From assembly GCA_937991975.1 (NCBI GenBank), contig CALKLC010000123.1:1-55114 (forward strand): a stretch of DNA of 55,114 bases, in the 5' to 3' direction. The stretch is from an uncultured Spirochaetales bacterium (GTDB taxonomy: Bacteria; Spirochaetota; Spirochaetia; DTKZ01). Positions 47,703 through 55,114 of the stretch are shown here, piece by piece. Position 1 is the first letter of the stretch. The number at the start of each line of letters is the position of its first letter. A program made the translations under genes and the position numbers. Under the pieces are notes generated by a model that saw only the letters and a list, made by a program, of their open reading frames with translations, searched no databases and was not told the origin of the DNA.

Positions 47703-48389
47703 GTGAAGGTAAATAACAAATTCTTATTCATATTGTTTCTAATTGGACAGATACGTTTTATCGCTTCAGGGCAGGAAATTCTCACGGCAGAAAACTTTTT
47801 TGACCGTGTATCTGCTACCTATGGAGATGTAAAGGATTACATTGCCCAGATAAGTATCACTGCAGAAAAAGAGGTAATGGAAGGTACTCTCTTCTACAAG
47901 ATACCCAACCTGTTGCGGATCGACTTCTCCAATCCCGAGGAACAGGTTCTTGTTACGGATGGAAGGAAACTGACCCTCTATATTCCTCAGTATCGGGTAG
48001 TAATGTCTCAAACATTGAAACGACGGTCATCCGCGGCCATTGCATCTATGGCTAGCCGTCAAGGTTTACTCTTGTTGAAGAGGAACTACAGTATTGCGTA
48101 TCTAAATACCCCTGCCCCTGTACCGTTAGAAGAAAAATCCAAAGAGATGGTAACCAAGCTGAAACTATCCTGGAAGTCCAGCGATGAGGGATTCAGGGAG
48201 TTGATTCTTTCCGTGAATTCCGAAGGTCTTATCCGACGAATCGAAGGGATCACTGTGGGGTACCAGAGGATCGTGTTCGATTTCAAGAATATACGGGTAA
48301 ACCAGAACATTCCTGAGAGTCGTTTCAGGTACGATCCGCCGGCCTCTGCCAATGTAATAGAAAACTTTCTCTTCGATCCGGAAAGTTGA
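47703..48389 (+). CDS. lolA: LolA-like outer membrane lipoprotein carrier protein
   Basis: Signal peptide; FFDRVSATYGDVKDYIAQISITAEKEVMEGTLFYKIPNLLRIDFSNPEEQVLVTDGRKLTLYIPQY. Confidence 0.85.
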   Translation: MKVNNKFLFILFLIGQIRFIASGQEILTAENFFDRVSATYGDVKDYIAQISITAEKEVMEGTLFYKIPNLLRIDFSNPEEQVLVTDGRKLTLYIPQYRVVMSQTLKRRSSAAIASMASRQGLLLLKRNYSIAYLNTPAPVPLEEKSKEMVTKLKLSWKSSDEGFRELILSVNSEGLIRRIEGITVGYQRIVFDFKNIRVNQNIPESRFRYDPPASANVIENFLFDPES

Positions 48390-48408
48390 AGCAGGAAGGA
48401 ACAAACCG

Positions 48409-49497
48409 ATGGAGTCTGTAGGAGAGAAGCTTAGGAAAGCCCGAGAGGCAAAGAACGTATCCCTGGACCAGGTTTCGAGGGAGACGAACATTTCCAAACG
48501 GTATCTACAAGCTCTGGAAGAGGAGGATGCATCCCAGTTCCCGGGTGATACCTATGCGATGGGTTTCCTCCGTAACTATGCCGAATACCTGGGGTTGAAT
48601 GCCAGCGAATTGATCACTCTCTATAAAAATATGCGGTTGCAGGAACAGCCGGTTCCCATCGAAGCCCTTCTGGAAAAGAAACGATCCATCAATCCCACCC
48701 TTCTCGTTGGAGGTGTGCTGTTAATCGTGATTGCCGTGGGGGTATTCTTTTTTCTCCGCCCCACAGAAGGGAAAAAGGAAAAACAGGAAGTTGCCTCCCG
48801 GTCACCCACAAAAGTCGAATACCGAGAAGCTCCTCTCGAGCAACCTTTTATCGAGGGGGATGAAATCCTCTTCCCCGCCGAGATCGGTTCCGTACGGGTG
48901 GTAAAGGTGGGTGCTACCGTGGAACTGGCGGGTAATTTTGGCCGCCTGGTAATGAAGCAGGGGCAGGAATCCCTTCTGGATTTACCCGGCTCAAAACAGC
49001 TGGTCAAGGTAATATGCCGGGCTCTGCAACGAGAGGGGAAAACTTCCAAAGCTTTCCTGAAGTTCGAGATGGTTCAAAGAACGGGAGGGCCCGTTCCTTC
49101 CGAAGGTAGTAAAGTGGGGGTCGAAGTGTCTGGGTCGGCAGTCCCTGTGGGGAGTACTACTGAATCAGCTCGCGCGCAACGATCCCGGGTGATTCTCGAA
49201 TCTCCCCATAGTGCTCCTTTTACCCTGGAAATCGAATTTACCGGGTACTGTTTCTTCCGGTACCGAGCGGACAATGGAGAACGGGAAGAAAAGTACTTCC
49301 GCAAAGGTGAAACATTCAAGATGGATATCCAGAAAGAAATATTTTTAGGATTTTCCAACGCCGGCGCTCTCCGGGGAAGGATTCAGGGTAAGGAGATAGA
49401 GTTTGGTAGACCGGGCCAGGTAGGGGTGGGTATCCTCAAATGGGTGGAAAATCACGGAGCAGGCTCTTACCGTCTTGAGTTCGTTCCCCTATACTGA
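48409..49497 (+). CDS. helix-turn-helix / RodZ-like protein
   Basis: N-terminal HTH_25 (GEKLRKAREAKNVSLDQVSRETNISKRYLQALEEED...FPGDTYAMGFLRNYAEYLGL), single TM, C-terminal DUF4115-like. Confidence 0.85.
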   Translation: MESVGEKLRKAREAKNVSLDQVSRETNISKRYLQALEEEDASQFPGDTYAMGFLRNYAEYLGLNASELITLYKNMRLQEQPVPIEALLEKKRSINPTLLVGGVLLIVIAVGVFFFLRPTEGKKEKQEVASRSPTKVEYREAPLEQPFIEGDEILFPAEIGSVRVVKVGATVELAGNFGRLVMKQGQESLLDLPGSKQLVKVICRALQREGKTSKAFLKFEMVQRTGGPVPSEGSKVGVEVSGSAVPVGSTTESARAQRSRVILESPHSAPFTLEIEFTGYCFFRYRADNGEREEKYFRKGETFKMDIQKEIFLGFSNAGALRGRIQGKEIEFGRPGQVGVGILKWVENHGAGSYRLEFVPLY

Positions 49498-50866
49498 ACA
49501 GCATACTGTGGGAACTGGAATCCAGAAAAAGAAGTTCTATATTGAAAATCTCGGTTGCGCGAAGAACCTCGTGGATGGGGAATCTCTCGCGGGGATGCTC
49601 CTACAGGAAGGTTGGGAAGCTGTCGAAGATCCTGAAGCTGCAGACTATCTTCTCGTGAATACCTGTGGATTCATCGGGCCTGCAAAGGAAGAGTCTATCA
49701 ATGTCACTCTAGAGTTCCGCGAGCGATATCCTTCTAAAAAGATCCTCCTTACCGGATGTCTGTCCCAACGATACGGGAAAGAGTTGTTTCACCATCTTCC
49801 GGAAGTAGATGGGGTATTCGGGAATCGGGATCTAACGAAAATCGTGGAAATCGTCCAGCAAATGGAAGAAGGGAAAAAGGCTCTTCTGATTCCCGAAGGG
49901 TATGGATCCCACCCGGTTCGTCCTCTCCGGCCCGCTACTCCGGGTTCCACCTATATCAAGATCGCAGAGGGGTGCCGGAATCGCTGTTCCTACTGTGCCA
50001 TTCCCCTTATCCGGGGAGATCTCCGGAGCCGTCATGAGTCGGAGGTCGTGGAGGAGATTCGCACCTTTTTACAGGTTGGGATTCGGGAGTTCAACCTCAT
50101 TGCCCAGGATTTGGGCTCCTACGGCCGCGATAAAGGAAAAGAGGAGGGACTTGTTGCTCTCCTGCGCCGGATTCAGGAGCTTCCAGGCAATTTCTGGATC
50201 CGTCTTCTCTATATCCATCCGGAACATTTTCCACTTGCTCTACTGGACATCTGTAAGGAGGATCGTCGGATCCTTCCTTATTTCGATCTACCTTTTCAGC
50301 ACGCTTCCACAAGGATCCTCGAGGCGATGGGGCGAAGCAAGAGGAGCAAAGAAAACCTCGAGCTGATAGATACGATCCGATCCACCCTGCCCGATGCAGT
50401 TCTACGCTCCACCCTTCTCGTGGGTTTCCCCGGGGAAACAGAGGAAGATTTCGAGGAACTCCTTAAATTTCAAGCTTCTGCAGCCTTCGATTGGTTAGGG
50501 GTATTCACGTATTCACGTGAAGAAGGTACCCGGGCAGAGGAGATGGATCGAAAGAGAGCCCTCCATGTAAAACGATCCGTGGCTCTTTCTCGAAAGAGGA
50601 GGATCGAGGAGGCTCAGATGAATATCACTGGCCAGAAGCTGGATCGGTTCGTGGGAAGGCAATTGGAGGTTCTGGTGGAAGAAAGGGTGGCAGGGGAAAG
50701 TCTCGCCCTCGGCAGAGGGTACCTCCATGCCCCGGAGGTGGATGGTCTTTTGGTGATCCACGATGCTCTGGCCGAGCCGGGCGAAATCGTTCCTGTGCAG
50801 GTGATCCGGCGGAACGGGATCGATCTGGAAGCTGTTCCTGCATGGAAAGAGGGTCTCCATGGGTAA
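49475..50866 (+). CDS. rimO: ribosomal protein S12 methylthiotransferase RimO
   Basis: ENLGCAKNLVDGE; radical SAM IAEGCRNRCSYCAIPLIRG; LVGFPGETEEDFEEL. Confidence 0.95.
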   Translation: MSSFPYTEQHTVGTGIQKKKFYIENLGCAKNLVDGESLAGMLLQEGWEAVEDPEAADYLLVNTCGFIGPAKEESINVTLEFRERYPSKKILLTGCLSQRYGKELFHHLPEVDGVFGNRDLTKIVEIVQQMEEGKKALLIPEGYGSHPVRPLRPATPGSTYIKIAEGCRNRCSYCAIPLIRGDLRSRHESEVVEEIRTFLQVGIREFNLIAQDLGSYGRDKGKEEGLVALLRRIQELPGNFWIRLLYIHPEHFPLALLDICKEDRRILPYFDLPFQHASTRILEAMGRSKRSKENLELIDTIRSTLPDAVLRSTLLVGFPGETEEDFEELLKFQASAAFDWLGVFTYSREEGTRAEEMDRKRALHVKRSVALSRKRRIEEAQMNITGQKLDRFVGRQLEVLVEERVAGESLALGRGYLHAPEVDGLLVIHDALAEPGEIVPVQVIRRNGIDLEAVPAWKEGLHG

Positions 50867-52967
50867 GGATGACCTTTGGTACCTGGCCGGGCTAAACCCC
50901 CCGCAACGGGAGGCGGTCCTGCACAGGGGTGAGCCTCTTTTGATCCTGGCAGGGGCAGGATCGGGGAAAACCCGGGTGATCACGGTAAAAATTGCACACC
51001 TTATTTTGCGTGAAGGGGTGAACCCTCGATCCATCCTGGCAGTGACCTTCACGAACAAAGCTGCGCAGGAAATGAAGGAACGAGCGATTCAGATCTGTCC
51101 CCAGGCAGGGGATGTGCTGATCAGAACCTTCCATTCCTTCTGTGCCTGGTTTCTCCGACGGAACGCGGCGCTGGCAGGGTTGGACCCCCACTTTTCCATC
51201 TATGATGAAGAAGATTCCCTCGCTCTTCTCCAGTCCCTCTACCCTGATAAGGGAAAAAAGTACCTCTCTTCTTTTGCCTTTGCTATAGGAAGAGCGAAGG
51301 ACTATGGGTTATCCCCGGAAGACCCCCTGGATCGAATTTCCCTTCATCCCGAGTTCGAGGAAATGTTCAGGAGGTACTCGGAGCGTCTCCGGCAGATAGG
51401 AAGTTTGGATTTTGGGGATCTCATTCTACGGAGCCTCGAGGTTCTCCGGCAATTCCCCGAAGTAAAAAAGCGTACGCAGGACCGGTTTCGGGTACTTCTG
51501 GTGGATGAGTACCAGGATTCTAACGTAGCCCAGCATCAGTTGTTGAAGGAGCTATATTCACCCCAAACGTACATCTGTGTGGTAGGGGATGATGATCAAT
51601 CCATCTACCGGTTTCGAGGGGCAGAGGTAGGGAACCTGTTGACCTTTGCCGATGAGTTCCCGGGTACACGGATCATCCGGTTGGAACAGAACTATCGATC
51701 TACTGAAAAGATCCTTCAGGCAGCTTCCGCAGTGGTCAGAAACAATCGGGGGAGGCTGGGGAAAACCCTGTGGACGGATCGGAAAGGAGGGAAAGAACCC
51801 CTGATCTTTTCCTGTATGGATCAGGATGAGGAGGCCAGAATCTGTGTAGATTTGATCCGGAAGAATCCAGGCCTGGAAACCGCTATCCTCTACCGGATCA
51901 ATGCCCAGAGTCGTGTGTTCGAGACTTTGCTCCTCCGTGAAGGGATCCCGTACCGCCTTATAGGAACAGTCCGGTTCTATGAGCGGGAGGAAGTGAAGGA
52001 TGCCCTTGCGTTCCTGCGGTTCCTTTTAAACCCGAAAGATGAAGTCTCCTTTCGCCGGATCGTGAATAAGCCCAGCCGTGGCATAGGTGCGGCTACTGTA
52101 GAAGGGATTCTATCCCATCGGGAAGCGGTGACCGAAGGACTCCTCCAGGCAATGGAAGTAGAAGCTTCCTCGCGGAGAGGAAAAGCCCTGGAAAACCTGC
52201 AAGGCTTCCTTTCCCTCTGCCATCGTCTTCAGGAAGAACTGGAAGCTCTCGAACTTTCCCGGTTCGTGGAGCTATTGATCCGAGAGTCGGGCCTGGAGGA
52301 GTACCATCGGGCACAGGATCAGATCGCAGGTTCCCACAAGATGCGAAACCTGGAAGAACTGGTCAATGCGGCTGAGAGGTATCCCCGAGGGCGGGGTGGG
52401 CTGGCGCAGTTCCTCGAGGAGATCGAACTGGACGCGGCGAGGGTTGCTGCTGAAGAATCCAGCCATGAAAGGCCGTTGGTGACCCTCATTACCATGCACA
52501 ACACGAAGGGGCTCGAGTTCGATCGAGTGATCGTGACAGGGATGGAAGAAGGGCTTTTCCCCCGAGGGGGAGATGAGGGGGAGGAGGATCTAGAGGAGGA
52601 ACGGAGGCTATTCTACGTGGCTATAACCCGGGCTAAGGAGGAGTTGTACTTTACCTACTGCAGAACCCGGAGGCTCCAAGGACGCATTCAGGAGGTTAAA
52701 CCCAGTAGATTCCTCAAAGAGTTACCCTCCTCTGTGTGGGAGCAGTCCAAACCTTTCCTGGATCGGGCTTCCTCTGGTTCGGTTGGGGGTAATGGGTTTG
52801 AGCCAGGCACCCTCGTGTACCATGAGGACTATGGACAGGGGATGGTGATTCGGCAGTGGGTACAGGATGGGATCCTGGTTGTACAGGTGATGTTCGAGAA
52901 TGGCAGGGTAGCGCAGTTCATCCCGCGGTACGAAAGACGGTTGGAAAAGGTTACAAGAGATGGATGA
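50859..52967 (+). CDS. UvrD/PcrA-type ATP-dependent DNA helicase
   Basis: LNPPQREAVLHRGEPLLILAGAGSGKTRVI; VDEYQDSN; VGDDDQSIYRFRGA; FYVAITRAKEELY. Confidence 0.96.
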   Translation: MGKDDLWYLAGLNPPQREAVLHRGEPLLILAGAGSGKTRVITVKIAHLILREGVNPRSILAVTFTNKAAQEMKERAIQICPQAGDVLIRTFHSFCAWFLRRNAALAGLDPHFSIYDEEDSLALLQSLYPDKGKKYLSSFAFAIGRAKDYGLSPEDPLDRISLHPEFEEMFRRYSERLRQIGSLDFGDLILRSLEVLRQFPEVKKRTQDRFRVLLVDEYQDSNVAQHQLLKELYSPQTYICVVGDDDQSIYRFRGAEVGNLLTFADEFPGTRIIRLEQNYRSTEKILQAASAVVRNNRGRLGKTLWTDRKGGKEPLIFSCMDQDEEARICVDLIRKNPGLETAILYRINAQSRVFETLLLREGIPYRLIGTVRFYEREEVKDALAFLRFLLNPKDEVSFRRIVNKPSRGIGAATVEGILSHREAVTEGLLQAMEVEASSRRGKALENLQGFLSLCHRLQEELEALELSRFVELLIRESGLEEYHRAQDQIAGSHKMRNLEELVNAAERYPRGRGGLAQFLEEIELDAARVAAEESSHERPLVTLITMHNTKGLEFDRVIVTGMEEGLFPRGGDEGEEDLEEERRLFYVAITRAKEELYFTYCRTRRLQGRIQEVKPSRFLKELPSSVWEQSKPFLDRASSGSVGGNGFEPGTLVYHEDYGQGMVIRQWVQDGILVVQVMFENGRVAQFIPRYERRLEKVTRDG

Positions 52968-53940
52968 TCCGAAGAGGATGGGTGATATAAAAGGGATCCA
53001 TACCTTTCTTCCGGAGGTGAACCGAGCCAGAGACTGCCGGTTGTACGATCGAAAGGGGAACCGGTACCTGGACCTCTGGCGGAATGGGGGGCGGGCCCTC
53101 CTGGGGCATCGGCCGGACAGGGTGTATAAAGAACTAAAGAACGTTTTGCAGAAAGGGATAGTAGCCGAGTACCCTTCTGTCTATACGTCTCGACTGAAAA
53201 AAGCGCTTCGAGCCCTGATCCCGGGGAGCTGGGAAATCCGGATCTTTGCATCCCGGGACCGGGCGCTATCGGTAGCGAAGGGATTGCTCTACCGAAATGG
53301 GGAAGGAGCCCCCCTGCAGACTGGAGATCAGCTGAAGGATCAGCTGAGGGATCAAGGAAAGGATATAGAGTGTATAAACTCACATCACGGGCCATCCAGC
53401 ACCGCTACACCCCCTATCCCACAGAGCAAAGAGCAGAACTTCCTGGTTGTGGAACCCTTCCTCTACACCATGCAAAAGTTGGTTGATCAGGAGTATGATA
53501 GAGGGGTGTTCTATCGGCCTTTCCTCTCTTTTCCCTATTCCCGGTTCCCGGTGGTGGTTCCTGTGTTGCCTTTTCCAGGAGCCTTTGCTCCCCAGCCTCT
53601 TTTGATCGGAGAACCCTTTTCCAGGGAAGAGCTTCCCCCAGACGATCCTGTATCCCCGGTTCTATCAGCTGCCCTTGCCTGCACGGTCTGGCACCTCATC
53701 CGAGCTTACACTTCGACAGTGCCGAAGTGGGAAGACTGGGAGTTGCCTGGGTGGAATCGAATTACCTGCTATGGGGTCCCTCAGTTCGATCTTTCCCGGT
53801 ACAATCGAGTGTTTGTTTCATTCCTTGAACGCAAGATCCTCATTCCGCCGACACCGGAGGATCCCTTGATTCTACCGATGGAATGGTCCAAAGGGGAAAA
53901 AGCCCTGGTGGAACGTACAGCGAAGGAGCTTTTTGGGTAA
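52960..53940 (+). CDS. class-III aminotransferase-like protein, apparently divergent or truncated
   Basis: N-terminus TFLPEVNRARDCRLYDRKGNRYLDLWRNGGRALLGHRPDRVYKELKNVL resembles class-III PLP enzymes; no SK(x)GGG-type PLP lysine motif seen. Confidence 0.65.
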   Translation: MDDPKRMGDIKGIHTFLPEVNRARDCRLYDRKGNRYLDLWRNGGRALLGHRPDRVYKELKNVLQKGIVAEYPSVYTSRLKKALRALIPGSWEIRIFASRDRALSVAKGLLYRNGEGAPLQTGDQLKDQLRDQGKDIECINSHHGPSSTATPPIPQSKEQNFLVVEPFLYTMQKLVDQEYDRGVFYRPFLSFPYSRFPVVVPVLPFPGAFAPQPLLIGEPFSREELPPDDPVSPVLSAALACTVWHLIRAYTSTVPKWEDWELPGWNRITCYGVPQFDLSRYNRVFVSFLERKILIPPTPEDPLILPMEWSKGEKALVERTAKELFG

Positions 53941-53950
53941 GGAAGGTAGT

Positions 53951-54256
53951 ATGGAAATGGATAAGGTAGTTCTCTTGCTGAGTCGGATCATCATTGGGGG
54001 AGGCGCCACCTTCTGTGCCATTCTTCTTTGGTCGAAGACGAGGGATACAGGGTGGGTGCTTGTGGGGCTGGGTGTCTTCGCCGGATACGCGGAGATTCTC
54101 TACACTACGTTGAAAAGTTTCGGGGTGATTCCTTCTTCTTTATGGGTGGTGAATAATATCTCTATCGTAGAATTGATACTGGTGAATCTACCCTTCATTC
54201 TCATTATGATCGGCTTCATTGTTACGATCACTCGCAGATCCCCTCGCCAGGGATAG
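53951..54256 (+). CDS. small multi-TM hypothetical membrane protein
   Basis: Three hydrophobic segments in about 100 aa; ATG 53951 preceded by a purine-rich stretch. Confidence 0.5.
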   Translation: MEMDKVVLLLSRIIIGGGATFCAILLWSKTRDTGWVLVGLGVFAGYAEILYTTLKSFGVIPSSLWVVNNISIVELILVNLPFILIMIGFIVTITRRSPRQG

Positions 54257-54451
54257 TACTTCGTCCTCTTCGAAGAGAATCGATCTGGAAGGGCAATCTT
54301 CGGCGATCTGAGCCACGAGAGGCTCTTCCTGCGGAGTAAGAGTTCTGCGACGAACCTGAGCGTGAAAAGCCCCCATCACAAATAACTGAGGTAAGGTCTC
54401 TGCACAGAGCCCGCACCCCACACATCTGGAAGTATCGATCTTAACTTTCAT
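54188..54451 (-). CDS. ferredoxin (single [4Fe-4S])
   Basis: MKVKIDTSRCVGCGLCAETLPQLF...AEDCPSRSI. Confidence 0.88.
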   Translation of the reverse strand: MKVKIDTSRCVGCGLCAETLPQLFVMGAFHAQVRRRTLTPQEEPLVAQIAEDCPSRSILFEEDEVLSLARGSASDRNNEADHNENEG

Positions 54452-54602
54452 ACGATTCTTTAGATTAAAAGTACTTATGATACGATGAAAAAGCCAATTA
54501 TAACTGTAGGGTTTAGGGAATTTTTAGGCTGATACAGGTTTTTTAAAAGCTAAGGTTTACTGATACTCAGAATCCGGTTTCCCCCTTCAAGTTAATTAAG
54601 GC

Positions 54603-55114
54603 CTACTGAAAAACGATTTGGGAGGTAAAAAATAAGCGTTTAGTGATAGAGAGAACAAAAGACAAAAAAGCCCAGTAGGCTTTTCCCAGGTTATGGGCAA
54701 TAGCCGCCATGCATATCCAGGTAATCGCGGTGGATACCAGGCGAGCCCGAATCTCATCCCAGCTGTACCGACGCTTCAGTTCGCCCAATCCTCCCTCCAC
54801 CTCGACTCGCTCCCGTTCATCCAGAAGGATCTGCTTCTGTACTTCCCGTACCCGATCCGCAGACAGCGGACGTCCGTGCGCAGGACCCGACAACCGAATG
54901 TTCTTTTCGGTACAGAACTTTCGGTTCTCTCGCGTACGGTAGATCTTGTCCGCCTGCAGGTAGGGATTCTCGAAGATCTGTTCTACCGTCTCTTCGTCAC
55001 TCAGCTGCAAGATCTCTTTTATGATTTGCGAATCCAGCGCAATACGGAACGATAGCGCCGGAGCCCCCGTCTCAGAGCCGCTCAACGCCGCTTCGTACAA
55101 CGGCTCAAGCTCCC
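54603..55114 (-). pseudogene. IS5/IS1182-type transposase, internally deleted and running off the window edge
   Basis: N-terminal FRIALDSQIIKEILQLSDEETVEQIFENPYLQ joins directly to C-terminal ENRKFCTEKNIRLSGPAHGRP...RERVEVEGGLGELKRRYSWDEIRARL; the reading frame stays open upstream to the window end. Confidence 0.75.

Noticed and set aside
54452-54602. Small AT-rich ORF (MKKPIITVGFREFLG) between the ferredoxin and the IS remnant
   Set aside because: Only 15 codons with no supporting RBS, promoter or conservation evidence.

Overview
This 55 kb window is a bacterial chromosome segment. Its gene content and gene style (lptC-lptA-lptB next to pyrG, cheB/cheR, lolA, rodZ-like, rimO) look spirochaete-like, but that is an inference and no 16S rRNA is present. 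It has three parts. (1) 0.1-9.8 kb is a housekeeping region: ymdB-like, rseC-like, cheB, cheR, pyrG, lptC, lptA, lptB, trxA, a decayed SH3-like gene and a DUF454 protein. (2) 10-36 kb is a catabolic island: an ilvE-like aminotransferase, an Opp-type ABC transporter, three ATZ/TRZ-type amidohydrolases, a hydantoinase, an IclR regulator, a TRAP transporter, a LarA-like racemase, an Ldh2-family dehydrogenase, an N-carbamoyl-amino-acid/allantoate hydrolase, an ADP-forming acyl-CoA synthetase, indolepyruvate ferredoxin oxidoreductase IorAB and a hydantoin racemase-like protein. Together these suggest a hydantoin/ureide to amino acid to 2-oxoacid to acyl-CoA to ATP route. (3) 36.1-43.7 kb is a complete trp operon ordered trpE-trpGD-trpCF-trpB-trpA, followed by tRNA-Leu(CAA) and more housekeeping genes up to a truncated, internally deleted IS5/IS1182-type transposase at the right edge. 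The strongest unannotated signal is upstream of trpE. A consensus promoter directly abuts an ATG that opens a 25-codon leader peptide with three tandem Trp codons (MIVSINRNKSGWWWLNSPIPRTAPE*). It is followed by mutually exclusive stem-loops and an intrinsic terminator, which is a ribosome-mediated trp attenuator with an apparently leaderless trpL. Other notable signals are a 22-nt palindromic element repeated at the 3' ends of operons, IclR-type operators overlapping two promoters of the catabolic island, a 5 x 14-nt tandem repeat in the trp leader, and low-complexity insertions in Trp enzymes.
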